Source: Simplicispira sp. 125 (lineage in GTDB: Bacteria > Pseudomonadota > Gammaproteobacteria > Burkholderiales > Burkholderiaceae_C). From it: a DNA stretch of 64,000 nucleotides. The notes under the pieces were generated by a model. It saw nothing but the letters and a program-made list of their open reading frames with translations. It did not search any database and was not told the origin of the DNA. Shown piece by piece: positions 56,091 through 64,000 of the stretch. Made by a program: the position numbers and the translations under genes. Location of the stretch: NCBI RefSeq assembly GCF_003096555.1, contig NZ_QEKM01000001.1, positions 3,286,001-3,350,000 on the forward strand. The letters are read 5' to 3'. The stretch's first letter is position 1. Each line of letters starts with the position of its first letter.

Positions 56091-56978
56091 ATGAAAAAAT
56101 CCTTGCCCGTTTTCGCGCTGCTGTTCAATGCTTTTGTCTGGGGCGTTTCCTGGTGGCCTTTTCGGTTGCTGCACGGTGCGGGCCTGCACCCGCTGTGGGC
56201 CACGGCGCTGATGTACCTGCTGGCGCTGGTCACGCTGCTGGTGCTGCTGCCCGGCGCCTGGCGCCAGGTGCTGCGCTACCCGGGCCTGTGGTTGCTGGCG
56301 GTCAGCGCAGGGCTGACCAATGTGTGTTTCAACTGGGCCGTGACGGTGGGCGATGTCGTGCGCGTGGTGCTGCTGTTCTATCTCATGCCCGCCTGGTCGG
56401 TGCTGCTGGCCTGGCGATTTTTAGGCGAAGTGCCCACGCCGCTGGCGCTGCTGCGCCTGGCACTGGCTTTTGCGGGCGTGGTGCTGGTGGTGCTGCCGCC
56501 GGGTGTGCCGCTCAGCCAGTTGGCGCAGGGCCTGTCGGCGGTCGATTTGCTGGCCGTGGCGGGTGGTTTTACCTTTGCGCTGACCAATGTCATGCTGCGC
56601 CGACTGCACCAGGTGCCCGAGCAGGCGCGCATGCTGGCCATGTTTGGCGGGGGCGCGCTCATGGCCGCGCTGGTGGCGGCAACGGGCATGGCTGTGGGTA
56701 TCGTCACGCCGGTGCCCCCGGTGGCCATGGGCTGGGTGCTGGTGGCACTGGGGTTGGCGCTGGCGTTTTTGGTAGGCAACTACGCGCTGCAATACGGTGC
56801 GGCGCGGCTGGCAGCAGGCACTACGGCCCTGGTCATGCTGACCGAGGTGGTGTTTGCCAGTGCCTCCTCATGGCTGCTGGACGCCGCTGCGCTGCAGGAG
56901 CGTACGCTGGTGGGCGGGGTCTGCATCATGCTGGCGGCCTTGCTGGCCGTTGTGCCTGCCCGCAGGCGCCTTACATGA
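56091..56978 (+). CDS. EamA/DMT-family transporter
   Basis: Drug/metabolite-type transporter of 295 aa with ten predicted helices in two EamA repeats (first about 5-130, second about 150-290). Typical segments: LLFNAFVWGVSWWPFRLL at the start, VVLLFYLMPAWSVLLAWRFLGEVP at the end of repeat one and ALVMLTEVVFASASSWLL in repeat two. Substrate unknown; amino-acid or metabolite export is usual. GGAGG provided by a repeat lies 8 nt before the ATG. Its 3' end overlaps the convergent DUF2251 gene by 8 bp. Confidence 0.9.
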   Translation: MKKSLPVFALLFNAFVWGVSWWPFRLLHGAGLHPLWATALMYLLALVTLLVLLPGAWRQVLRYPGLWLLAVSAGLTNVCFNWAVTVGDVVRVVLLFYLMPAWSVLLAWRFLGEVPTPLALLRLALAFAGVVLVVLPPGVPLSQLAQGLSAVDLLAVAGGFTFALTNVMLRRLHQVPEQARMLAMFGGGALMAALVAATGMAVGIVTPVPPVAMGWVLVALGLALAFLVGNYALQYGAARLAAGTTALVMLTEVVFASASSWLLDAAALQERTLVGGVCIMLAALLAVVPARRRLT

Positions 56979-57375
56979 AAAGGCTGACGCAGGCCTCGTT
57001 CCATTCATGCCCCTGCTGCGACCAGGGCCCCACGCCCGGCGGCGGAAAGCCCGAGCGGCAGTAGCCCTGCTGCGCTTCAAAATCGAACACCGCGTGGGGG
57101 TAGTCGTTGATGAGCAGCGCCACCTTGCTGCCGTCGGCGGTCCAGCCGATGCGCACCGTGGACGCCTTGTCCTTGTCGGTCACGCTGGCCACGTTGTAGA
57201 TGTGCAAGGTATCCTGGATCGACTGGCCCTTGGCGGCGCGGTCGATGGCGTAGAAGTAGCCGGTTTCGCCATCGTCTTCAAAGACGGCGCTGAAATGTCC
57301 CGTGGGCGCGGCCCCCTCGATCATGAGGGCCTGGCCCACCAGGAGTTGCCTGACGGCTGCGACATGGATTGGCAT
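56971..57375 (-). CDS. DUF2251-like protein, function unknown
   Basis: A 134-aa soluble protein. I recognise it tentatively as DUF2251 from VGQALMIEGAAPTGHFSAVF, EDDGETGYFYAIDR, DTLHIYNVASVTD and ALLINDYPHAVFDF. Function of the family is unknown. The C terminus has a Trp/Pro-rich end (GVGPWSQQGHEWNEACV). The ATG at 57375 (MPIHVA) matches the family start I remember; the frame is open 14 codons further. The gene stands alone on this strand and its stop overlaps the EamA gene. Confidence 0.75.
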   Translation of the reverse strand: MPIHVAAVRQLLVGQALMIEGAAPTGHFSAVFEDDGETGYFYAIDRAAKGQSIQDTLHIYNVASVTDKDKASTVRIGWTADGSKVALLINDYPHAVFDFEAQQGYCRSGFPPPGVGPWSQQGHEWNEACVSLFM

Positions 57376-57600
57376 GGTGATGGACTGGGCGAGGGCGCAG
57401 GCCCCCGATTCCCGCAACAGGTGGATGGATGCCCAAAGTTACCACGCGATGGGTGCGATTTTCTGCTCTGGATGCCGCGATTGCGATCCGCGACGGCTGA
57501 AAAGGCCATGTGCCCGCACCCGGCAGCGGCCCTTCAAAGGCGCTACGATGACCGGCCCACGCGCCTGCCGCGCCGCCATTGCCTTTGCACCGGAGCCCCC

Positions 57601-58083
57601 ATGCCAACCATTTACGACTTTGACGCCCAGAACATCCATGGTGAGATGGTGCCGCTGCGCCAGTACGAGGGCAAGGTGCTGCTCATCGTCAACACGGCCA
57701 GCGCCTGTGGCTTCACGCCGCAGTTTGGCGGGCTGGAGGAGCTGCACCAGCAGTACGGCAGCAAGGGGCTGGTGGTGCTGGGCTTTCCATGCAACCAGTT
57801 CGCGCACCAGGACCCGGGTAGCAATGAGGACATCGCCAGCTTCTGCCAGCTCAACTACGGCGTGAGCTTTCCGATGATGGCCAAGATCGACGTCAATGGA
57901 GCGGATGCCGCCCCGCTGTACCGCTGGCTGGCCGCCGAGGCCCCGGGCCTGCTGGGCAGCAAGGCCATCAAGTGGAATTTCACCAAGTTCCTGGTGGGCA
58001 AGGACGGCCAGGTGATTCGCCGCTATGCACCGCAGGACACGCCGTCCAAGCTGGCGGGCGATATTGAAGCGGCCCTGGCCTGA
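57601..58083 (+). CDS. Glutathione peroxidase family protein (probably thioredoxin-dependent)
   Basis: Thiol peroxidase of 160 aa reducing organic and hydrogen peroxides. Peroxidatic Cys is C36 in NTASACGFTPQF; the conserved FPCNQFAHQDPGS block spans 62-74, and the WNF motif (W125) follows. A further Cys, C82 in SFCQLNYGV, occupies the place of the resolving Cys of two-Cys, thioredoxin-using members, so thioredoxin may be the real electron donor despite the family name. It is followed by corA 20 bp downstream and may be co-transcribed. Confidence 0.92.
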   Translation: MPTIYDFDAQNIHGEMVPLRQYEGKVLLIVNTASACGFTPQFGGLEELHQQYGSKGLVVLGFPCNQFAHQDPGSNEDIASFCQLNYGVSFPMMAKIDVNGADAAPLYRWLAAEAPGLLGSKAIKWNFTKFLVGKDGQVIRRYAPQDTPSKLAGDIEAALA

Positions 58084-58103
58084 ATTTTCCGGACGCCGTT
58101 CCC

Positions 58104-59069
58104 ATGCTCATCAACTGCGTTGTCTACGAAAACGGTCGCAAGCGCGCTGACATCAGTGTGGACGACATCAGCGACTGGCTGCACAAGCCCGACTCCTTCG
58201 TTTGGGTAGCGCTGCTGGACCCGTCGGACGAAGAACTCGAGCAGATGCAACAGGAGTTCGGTCTGCATGAACTCGCCGTTGAAGACGCCCGTAAAGGCCA
58301 TCAGCGGCCCAAAATTGAAGAGTATGGCGAGATGGTGTTCGTCGTGCTCCACCTGCCCGAGTCTGGTTACGACGCCGAGGACGTGGGCGAGGTCGCCATT
58401 TTTGTCGGGCACAACTACGTGCTTTCGGTGCGGCGGCGCAGCCAGAAGGGTTTTCAGGATGTGCGCGAGCGCTGCGAGCGCGAGCCGCTGCTGCTGCGCC
58501 ATGGCTCAGGCTTTGTGCTGTATGCCCTGATGGACGAGGTGGTGGACCGCTATTTCCCGATGATCGATGACTTTGAGTCGGAGCTGGAGACCATCGAGGA
58601 GCACATCTTCGATCGGGGCGCGGCGCGCGGCAACATCGAGCGGCTGTATGCCCTCAAACGCCGCACCACCGTGTTGCGCCATGCCGCAGGACCGCTGCTG
58701 GAAGTGGCAGGCAAGCTGCACGGCGGGCGCGTGCCCGAGGTGTGCACGGGCTCGCAGGAGTATTTCCGCGACGTGCACGACCACCTCTCGCGCATCAACG
58801 GGGCCATCGACACCATCCGCGACACCATCGGCACGGCCATCCAGGTGAATCTGTCGATGGTGACCATCGAAGAGTCCGAGACCACCAAACGCCTGGCGGC
58901 CTGGGCAGCCATCTTTGCCGTGTCCACGGCCCTGGCCGGCATCTGGGGCATGAACTTCGAGCACATGCCCGAGCTGAAATGGGCCTTTGGCTACCCGGCG
59001 GCGCTGGCGGTAATCTTTTGTTCCGGCGCCGTCTTGTACTGGCGTTTTCGCAAGACAGGCTGGCTGTAG
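58104..59069 (+). CDS. corA: CorA magnesium transporter
   Basis: Pentameric Mg2+ (also Co2+, Ni2+) channel, 321 aa. The large cytoplasmic N-terminal domain includes GLHELAVEDARKGHQRPKIEEYG and the long helix YFRDVHDHLSRINGAIDTIR. The pore signature GMN is in IWGMNFEHMPEL near residue 280 between the two C-terminal helices (LAAWAAIFAVSTALAGIWG and GYPAALAVIFCSGAVLYW). The C-terminal positive cluster (RFRKTGWL) is typical. The start is 20 bp after the peroxidase stop. Confidence 0.95.
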   Translation: MLINCVVYENGRKRADISVDDISDWLHKPDSFVWVALLDPSDEELEQMQQEFGLHELAVEDARKGHQRPKIEEYGEMVFVVLHLPESGYDAEDVGEVAIFVGHNYVLSVRRRSQKGFQDVRERCEREPLLLRHGSGFVLYALMDEVVDRYFPMIDDFESELETIEEHIFDRGAARGNIERLYALKRRTTVLRHAAGPLLEVAGKLHGGRVPEVCTGSQEYFRDVHDHLSRINGAIDTIRDTIGTAIQVNLSMVTIEESETTKRLAAWAAIFAVSTALAGIWGMNFEHMPELKWAFGYPAALAVIFCSGAVLYWRFRKTGWL

Positions 59070-59079
59070 AGAGTACAGG

Positions 59080-59133
59080 TTAAAAGCGCCTTTGAGGCAT
59101 GGTGGGAGCGCGCCAGCAGCTATCTTTTTGATG
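59080..59133. repeat. Dispersed palindromic repeat, copy 8 (diverged)
   Basis: TTAAAAGCGCCTTTGAGGC through CAGCAGCTATCTTTTTGAT. Ends match the family, the central stem is degenerate. It lies between the convergent corA and proQ genes. Confidence 0.65.
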
Positions 59134-59150
59134 GTTTTTGGCGCGCTGTC

Positions 59151-59987
59151 TCATGCCGCAGCGTCAGGTGCAGGTGCAGTGGCGCGCTGGCGGGCGTTGT
59201 GCAGGCTGCGCTCTGCGGTGCGCGGGTCCATGCCATACATGTCGGCAAATTCCGCCACGGTCTTGCCGCTGGCCTCGTAGGCGCGCAGCAGGGCTTCTTC
59301 GCGTGCCTGCAGTGCAGCCAGTTCGGTCAGGGCCTCGGCCAGCACGGCGTTGGCGGCTTCGTCGCGGGAGTGCATGCGTTCGGCGTATTCCTCGCGCGTC
59401 AGGCCGCTGGCCTGGATATTGCGCACGATGCGCGCCACCAGTTTGGGCCGCAGATCCTCGCCGCCCCGGCCCTGGCGGCGGCGGTGCACCTCCAGCAGTG
59501 CCTGGTGGATGTGCTCGGGGGCCATGGCTTCCACCGGCTGGCCCTGCAGGTCGTGGCGCTGGCGCCCTTCGGCAACGCTGTGCAGATAGCGGGTGGAGCG
59601 TGTATGGATGCCCAGGGCCAGTTTCAGCGCTTCGCGCTCAAACAGCTCGGGGTGTGCGGCCAGCAGGTCCTGGAAGATGCCGCGCTTGAGCGGCAGAAAC
59701 ACTGCGCCAAAGAGTTGCGGGTACAGCTCGGCCAGCTTTTCCAGCGCGGGCGGCACGGGCCGTGGCGCGCGGGGCGTCTTGGCCTGGCCATCGGCCTGCG
59801 GTGCACCGGCACCGGCTGCGGGACCTGCACCTTTGCGGCGGCCGCGGGCGTTGCCGCGCGTGGCGTTGGCGGGCGGGGGCGTGCCCTGCGCGCTGGCGGG
59901 AGCGTTCACAGGCCCCTCGTTCGCGGCCGTGCCTGGGGCTGCGGCGGTAGCGGGGGTCTGGTCAGGTGCGGGCGCGGAATCGGTCAT
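59151..59987 (-). CDS. proQ: ProQ/FinO-family RNA chaperone
   Basis: RNA-binding protein of 278 aa, probably a global small-RNA chaperone. A low-complexity Ala/Pro/Gly/Gln N-terminal tail of about 75 residues (with the basic run RGNARGRRKG) precedes the FinO domain at about 80-190 (PALEKLAELYPQLFG, PLKRGIFQDLLAAHPE, LALGIHTRSTRYLHSVAEG, RHDLQGQPVE). The C-terminal 90 residues are helical and charged (LREEYAERM-like, EEALLRAYEASGKTVAEFADMYG). The long N-terminal tail differs from the short E. coli start and is common in betaproteobacterial members. Confidence 0.9.
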   Translation of the reverse strand: MTDSAPAPDQTPATAAAPGTAANEGPVNAPASAQGTPPPANATRGNARGRRKGAGPAAGAGAPQADGQAKTPRAPRPVPPALEKLAELYPQLFGAVFLPLKRGIFQDLLAAHPELFEREALKLALGIHTRSTRYLHSVAEGRQRHDLQGQPVEAMAPEHIHQALLEVHRRRQGRGGEDLRPKLVARIVRNIQASGLTREEYAERMHSRDEAANAVLAEALTELAALQAREEALLRAYEASGKTVAEFADMYGMDPRTAERSLHNARQRATAPAPDAAA

Positions 59988-60075
59988 GGCAGAGCAGGAG
60001 AGGGGGCAACAAAACCCTCAATCATGCCAGCCTTGGCGCACCACGCTGTGCGGCGGGCTCGCGCCGAGGGTGAAA

Positions 60076-61305
60076 TCATGCAGCCAACGCGTCGTCCAGC
60101 ACCTGCACCCAGTGGCGCACCGGTGTCCCGGTGCCGCTTTGCAGGTGGGTGATGCAGCCAATGTTGGCCGAGGTGATGACGACCGGTTCCAGGGCGGACA
60201 GGTGGCCGATCTTGCGTTCAAGCAACTGGTGCGAGAGCTGGGCCTGCAGCACCGAATAGGTGCCAGCCGAGCCACAGCACAGGTGCGATTCGTTCAGGGT
60301 CAGGCGCACATCGAAGCCCAGCGTGCGCAGGTGTTGCTCTACCCCGCCGCGCAGTTGCTGGCCGTGCTGCAGCGTGCAAGGCGGGTGGAAGGCCACCACG
60401 CCCTGGGGGATGTTGCGCAGGCGGCCTTGTAGCGCTGGGGCAATGTCGGGCAGCAGTTCCGAGAGGTCGCGTGTCAGCGCGCTGGTGCGGGCCGCCTTGT
60501 CGGCGTACTGCGGGTCGTGGCGCAGCAGGTGGCCGTATTCCTTCACGGTGACGCCGCAGCCCGAGGCATTCATGACGATGGCTTCGACCGCGCCGCTCTC
60601 GATGTGCGGCCACCAGGCATCGATGTTGGCGCGCATTTGTGCCAGGCCGCCGTCCTGGTCGTTCAGGTGGAACTTGACGGCGCCGCAGCAACCGGCCTCG
60701 GGTGCCACCAGGGTCTGGATACTGGCCGCGTCGAGCACACGCGCCGTGGCGCTGTTGATGCCCGGCATCATGGCGGGCTGCACGCAGCCCACCAGCATCA
60801 GCACCTTGCGTGCGTGCTCGCGCGTGGGCCAGGCACCGGCGGGTTCGGGTGCGGGCACCTTGGCGCGCAGGCTGGCGGGCAGCAGGCCGCGCACGGCCTG
60901 GCCCATCTTCATGGCGGGGGCGAACAGGGGTGAGGGCAGGCCCTCCTTCAGTGCCCAGCGCAGGCCTCGCTGCACCAGCGGGCGTGGCACCTTCTCGTCC
61001 ACGATCTTGCGGCCGATGTCCACCAGGTGGCCGTACTGCACGCCGCTGGGGCAGGTACTTTCGCAGTTGCGGCAGGTCAGGCACCGGTCCAGGTGCAGTT
61101 GCGTGGCGCGTGTGGGCTGCGCGCCTTCGAGCACCTGTTTGATGAGGTAGATGCGGCCCCGCGGGCCGTCCAGCTCGTCGCCCAGCAACTGGTAGGTGGG
61201 GCAGGTGGCGGTGCAAAAGCCACAGTGCACGCATTTGCGCAGGATGGCTTCGGCTTCGATGCCTTCGGGGGTGCCTTGGAATTCGGGGGCCAGTTGGGTT
61301 TGCAT
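60076..61305 (-). CDS. glcF: Glycolate oxidase iron-sulfur subunit
   Basis: Fe-S subunit of 409 aa of glycolate oxidase, which oxidises glycolate to glyoxylate and passes electrons to the respiratory chain. Two 4Fe-4S motifs: CVHCGFCTATCPTY (near 25) and CLTCRNCESTCPSG (near 77). Two CCG domains follow (GCCGAVKFHLND near 205 and CCGSAGTYSVLQ near 350), with the matching HPPCTLQHGQ. The ATG at 61305 was chosen because it leads directly into TPEGIEAEAILRKCVHC. It is separated from glcE by a DUF1275 gene. Confidence 0.95.
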   Translation of the reverse strand: MQTQLAPEFQGTPEGIEAEAILRKCVHCGFCTATCPTYQLLGDELDGPRGRIYLIKQVLEGAQPTRATQLHLDRCLTCRNCESTCPSGVQYGHLVDIGRKIVDEKVPRPLVQRGLRWALKEGLPSPLFAPAMKMGQAVRGLLPASLRAKVPAPEPAGAWPTREHARKVLMLVGCVQPAMMPGINSATARVLDAASIQTLVAPEAGCCGAVKFHLNDQDGGLAQMRANIDAWWPHIESGAVEAIVMNASGCGVTVKEYGHLLRHDPQYADKAARTSALTRDLSELLPDIAPALQGRLRNIPQGVVAFHPPCTLQHGQQLRGGVEQHLRTLGFDVRLTLNESHLCCGSAGTYSVLQAQLSHQLLERKIGHLSALEPVVITSANIGCITHLQSGTGTPVRHWVQVLDDALAA

Positions 61306-61330
61306 GGTGGGGCTCAGGGGCTGCAACAAA

Positions 61331-62131
61331 TCAGGGGGCGGGCGGTGGGTTCTGCCCGGCGGCGGGGGTGCCGTGCGCGCGGCGGCTGTTCGGGCGCAGG
61401 CGGGCGCGGTCAATCCACAGGGGCGGCAGGGCCAGCGCAAACAGCACCAGCGCCAGCGGCACCACAAACACAAAGCCCACATGCTTGAACCCGGCGGCAC
61501 CGGCGATGCCGCCCACCAGAAACATGGCCAGCAGCCCGGCAAACAGGCGCAGGCGCTGGCGGTTGGCGCGCACCTGCTGGTCGGGCGGGCTGGCGCTGCT
61601 GTTCCAGTAGAGCATCTTGCCCAGCTCAATGCCCAGGTCGGTGATGACGCCGGTCATGTGCGTGGTGCGGATCTGGGCCGAGGACATCTTGGTCACCGTG
61701 GCGTTCTGCAAGCCCATGATGAAAGACAGCAGCAGTACCGTGACGGGCACGGCAAACGGCGTATGCCAGTCCAGCGTGACCGCGCCCACCAGCCCGAACA
61801 CCAGCATCAGCAGCGCCACGATGAGCAGCGGCAGCGCGTAGCTGCTGTGCAGCCGGTGCTGGCGTGCCCAGTTCACCAAAATGGCAGTGAGCGCCGCGCC
61901 GCTGACGAACGCCAGCAGCGCGCCCACGGCGCTGAGCACCAGCACCATGTTGCCCAGCACCAGGTTGTCGGCCAGCAGGGACACAAAACCCGTCATGTGC
62001 GAGGTGTAAAGCCGCACCACCAGAAACCCCCCGGCGTTGACCGCGCCCGCGTTGAAGGCGAGCAGCAAGCCCAGCCGCCGGTTGCTGGCCACCGTGCGGT
62101 GCTGGCCGGTGAGGTGGCGAAATCGCCGCAC
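61331..62131 (-). CDS. DUF1275 (YoaK-like) membrane protein
   Basis: A 266-aa membrane protein with about six helices. The family signature is clear: LLLAFNAGAVNAGGFLVVRLYTSHMTGFVS split across helix 1, ALRR/LQNATVTKMSSAQIRTTHMTG-like middle segment (GLQNATVTKMSSAQIRTTHM) and GVITDLGIELG. DUF1275/YoaK proteins are proposed transporters without proven substrate. Placed 3 bp after glcE and 25 bp before glcF, so it belongs to the glycolate operon and could carry glycolate or a related acid; this is only inference from context. Confidence 0.85.
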   Translation of the reverse strand: MRRFRHLTGQHRTVASNRRLGLLLAFNAGAVNAGGFLVVRLYTSHMTGFVSLLADNLVLGNMVLVLSAVGALLAFVSGAALTAILVNWARQHRLHSSYALPLLIVALLMLVFGLVGAVTLDWHTPFAVPVTVLLLSFIMGLQNATVTKMSSAQIRTTHMTGVITDLGIELGKMLYWNSSASPPDQQVRANRQRLRLFAGLLAMFLVGGIAGAAGFKHVGFVFVVPLALVLFALALPPLWIDRARLRPNSRRAHGTPAAGQNPPPAP

Positions 62132-62134
62132 GGG

Positions 62135-63247
62135 CTAGCGCTGCCAGGCCATGCGGCCTGGGTTGAAGATGCCGGCCGGGTCAAAGCTCTGGCGCAAGCG
62201 TTCGTGGATGGCTTGCAGCCCGGCGGGTAAAGGATCAAAAAAGGCTGTGGCGCTTTCTCCATCAGCGCTATGCGCTCTGAAAAGTGAAGCGCTGCCGCCT
62301 GCCTGGCGGGCGGCGTCGTGTAACGCCTGCGCATGCCCGGGGGCGGCCTGCACCCAGCGCAGCGCGCCGTGCCACTCGACCAGCGGCGGCGCCACGCCGC
62401 CGGGCAGCGCCAGCACTGGCGCGGTGGCGGGCAGTGACAGGCGCCACAGATCCAGTCCGGCGCTGGGCCCTGCGGCGAACCAGGGCAAGGCCTGGTCGCG
62501 GCAGGCGGCCCAGTCGGCGGCCACGCGGGCGTTGTCCTGGCGCTCGCCGCCCATGCTGCGGCAAGCTGCCTCGACGGCGGCCACGGCGCCGCGCAGGCGC
62601 ACGTAAAGCGTGTCCATGCCCGCGTCGTGCACCCAGCAGCTGGCGTTGAGCGGCAGTGGCTGGCCGCCCCAGGCGTGCAGGCGGCGCAGGGCCTCGGTCT
62701 GGTCCAGTTCAAAGCGCAGCGTGGCCTCGGCCGGAGCCACGGGCAGCACCTTGAGGCTGACCTCGGTGATCACCCCCAGCGTGCCCCAGGCACCCACCAT
62801 GAGGCGCGAAATGTCGTACCCGGCCACGTTCTTCATCACCTGGCCGCCAAACACCAGGTGCTCGGCGCGGCCATTGATCAGTTGCAGGCCGAGGACATAG
62901 TCGCGCACCGCGCCCACGCTGGCGCGGGCCGGGCCCGACAGGCCCGCTGCCACCATGCCGCCCACGGTGGCACCCGGGCCGAAATGCGGTGGCTCAAAGG
63001 GCAGGCACTGGTTTTTTTCGGACAGGGCTGCTTCCAGCTCGGCCAGCGGCGTGCCCGCACGCACGGTCACCACCAGCTCGGTGGGCTCGTGGCTGACGAT
63101 GCCTCGCCAGTCCCGGGTGTCCAGCAGCTCACCTGGGGGCAGGGTGCCGTGAAAATCCTTGCTGCCGCCGCCACGGATGTGCAGTGGTGCCTGGCGCGCG
63201 CCTGCGGCGCGCACCTGTTCAATCATGTGGTGAAGGGCGCTTTCCAT
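62135..63247 (-). CDS. glcE: Glycolate oxidase FAD-binding subunit GlcE
   Basis: FAD subunit of 370 aa with a PCMH-type fold. The FAD-binding region reads PPHFGPGATVGGMVAAGLSGP near 105 and VMKNVAGYDISRLMVGAWGTLG near 160, as in GlcE. The C terminus (FDPAGIFNPGRM) is also typical. GlcD is not found in the window; upstream lies amtB, so the third subunit must be elsewhere or missing. Residues about 325-340 (FRAHSADGESATAFFDP) are encoded by DNA closely resembling a dispersed repeat copy (62236-62284), which may have inserted in frame. Confidence 0.92.
   Translation of the reverse strand: MESALHHMIEQVRAAGARQAPLHIRGGGSKDFHGTLPPGELLDTRDWRGIVSHEPTELVVTVRAGTPLAELEAALSEKNQCLPFEPPHFGPGATVGGMVAAGLSGPARASVGAVRDYVLGLQLINGRAEHLVFGGQVMKNVAGYDISRLMVGAWGTLGVITEVSLKVLPVAPAEATLRFELDQTEALRRLHAWGGQPLPLNASCWVHDAGMDTLYVRLRGAVAAVEAACRSMGGERQDNARVAADWAACRDQALPWFAAGPSAGLDLWRLSLPATAPVLALPGGVAPPLVEWHGALRWVQAAPGHAQALHDAARQAGGSASLFRAHSADGESATAFFDPLPAGLQAIHERLRQSFDPAGIFNPGRMAWQR
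62236..62284. repeat. Probable dispersed repeat copy 10 inside glcE
   Basis: AAAAAAGGCTGTGGCGCTTT then CTCCATC and AGCGCTAT, GCTCTGAAA: matches copy 1 at most positions, including GCGCTTTCT, AGCGCTAT and the A-rich ends. It lies in frame near the 3' end of glcE. Similarity is partial, so chance or compositional bias remains possible. Confidence 0.5.
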
Positions 63248-63370
63248 AGGCTTGGATGGTAAGCCTTGGGGTCTGCCTGTGCGCGGCGGCGCGGTCCTGG
63301 GCTGCGTGAATTTTCTGCACGGGCCATGTGAGCGTTTTCGCCCACAGTCACGCTGTATTTCTTGTATTTG

Positions 63371-63425
63371 CTACTAATTTAATAGCTATCTGCGCTTGAT
63401 TGGATTGCGCTGGAAGCATATTTTG
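63371..63425. repeat. Dispersed palindromic repeat, copy 9 (reverse orientation)
   Basis: CTACTAATTTAATAGCTATC through TGCGCTTGATTGGATTGCGC and GGAAGCATATTTTG. The CGCTT/GCGC stem is imperfect but both ends fit the family. It sits between amtB and glcE. Confidence 0.72.
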
Positions 63426-63441
63426 TTCAAATTTTCAGCGC

Positions 63442-63468
63442 AAAAAAAGCCCGCCGTGCGGGCGGGCT
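63442..63468 (-). terminator. Intrinsic terminator of amtB
   Basis: Minus strand: 8-bp stem AGCCCGCC/GGCGGGCT (63461-63468 with 63448-63455), 5-nt loop, followed by seven T (63442-63448). It lies about 65 bp after the amtB stop. Confidence 0.9.
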
Positions 63469-63534
63469 ACAAGCACCTTGGAGTTTTCCGCGCTGTCCTG
63501 CCGTGGCCCCACCAGACACCACGGCAGGGACGCT

Positions 63535-64000
63535 TCAGCGGCTGTAAGCCGTTTCGCCGTGCGAGGTGATGTCCAGGCCTTCGCGTTCGGCTTCTTCGCT
63601 CACGCGCAGGCCCACCAGCATGTCGGCCACCTTGTAGGCCACCAAGGCCACCACGCCGGACCACACGATGGTGACCAGCACGCTCTTGGTCTGGACCCAG
63701 ACCTGGGCGCCCATGGCATAGGTGTCGGGGGTGAGGCCGCCCGTGCCGCCCAGGCTTTGCGAGGCGAACACACCGGTCAGGATGGCGCCCAGAATGCCGC
63801 CCACGCCGTGCACGCCAAACACGTCAAAGGCATCGTCCGCACCCAGCATGCGCTTGAGACCACCCACGCCCCACAGGCAGACGATGCCCGCGATCAGGCC
63901 CATCACGATGGAACCCATGGGGCCCACGAAGCCTGCTGCCGGGGTCACGGCCACCAGCCCGGCCACAGCGCCCGAGGCCGCGCCCAGCATGGAGGCCTTG
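63535..64000 (-). CDS. amtB: Ammonium transporter AmtB, C-terminal part (truncated by window)
   Basis: C-terminal 155 residues of an Amt/Mep/Rh ammonium channel; the frame is open to the window edge. The stretch KASMLGAASGAVAGLVAVTPAAGFV and the DVFGVHGVGGILGAILTG motif with the conserved pore His identify the family. The last helix VLVTIVWSGVVALVAYKVADML and the cytoplasmic tail VSEEAEREGLDITSHGETAYS, which contacts PII proteins, are intact. An intrinsic terminator follows. A glnK gene, if linked, must lie upstream outside the window. Confidence 0.95.
   Translation of the reverse strand, partial: KASMLGAASGAVAGLVAVTPAAGFVGPMGSIVMGLIAGIVCLWGVGGLKRMLGADDAFDVFGVHGVGGILGAILTGVFASQSLGGTGGLTPDTYAMGAQVWVQTKSVLVTIVWSGVVALVAYKVADMLVGLRVSEEAEREGLDITSHGETAYSR

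Noticed and set aside
60076..61629. Longer start for glcF (up to 61629)
   Set aside because: The extra 108 residues are out-of-frame DUF1275 sequence (the frame shadows that gene) and lack family similarity; the ATG at 61305 fits GlcF.

Overview
The window reads as a chromosomal segment of a high-GC betaproteobacterium, most likely a member of the Comamonadaceae (Acidovorax-like). The basis is gene content, codon use, and a family of short palindromic intergenic repeats that I recall from that family; no rRNA or marker gene is present to fix the genus. I see no tRNA, rRNA, CRISPR array, complete insertion sequence or phage gene.

Layout. 1-5685: 3' part of metH, a PAS-GGDEF-EAL protein, aroK and a YihY/BrkB membrane protein. 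5980-6753: fpr. 6937-16679: a probable seven-gene minus-strand operon (RND adaptor, RND pump, AhpD-like protein, TolC-like channel, sulfide:quinone oxidoreductase, DUF302 protein, second SQR-like flavoprotein) facing a divergent ArsR-type regulator. 16672-22302: a TetR-controlled DevBCA-like ABC exporter with its own outer-membrane channel. 22526-26070: a diguanylate cyclase, an acyl-CoA dehydrogenase and heme A synthase.

26321-35999 is the most unusual part. It starts with a CuA/heme-copper enzyme whose subunit I keeps all six metal-binding histidines but lacks the active-site tyrosine of true oxidases, so it is probably an sNOR-type nitric oxide reductase; a 51-residue single-helix subunit, CtaB and SenC accompany it. 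It continues into four tightly overlapping genes: a cytochrome b fused to two 4Fe-4S clusters and an MvhD-like domain, a small anchored periplasmic protein, a divergent heme-copper-like subunit without the usual His-His pair, and a cytochrome b fused to a 2Fe-2S ferredoxin and a flavin reductase. I do not recognise this second set as a described enzyme.

36004-41511 holds ubiD, ubiX, a DGC-type cysteine protein, ubiT, ubiV and ubiU, that is, oxygen-independent ubiquinone synthesis. FNR/Dnr-type 14-mers precede both the reductase operon and ubiU, so the two clusters may form one low-oxygen programme supplying quinone and electron acceptors.

41706-64000 is more ordinary: an MFS transporter, yidB, a lipase-like hydrolase, an M20 peptidase, two c-di-GMP proteins, a chemoreceptor, hyi, alr-lplT, an EamA transporter, a glutathione peroxidase, corA, proQ, glcF-DUF1275-glcE and the 3' end of amtB.

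At least nine copies of a roughly 50-bp palindromic element lie just after stop codons. One supplies a ribosome binding site, several supply stop codons, and a tenth, diverged copy appears to lie inside glcE.
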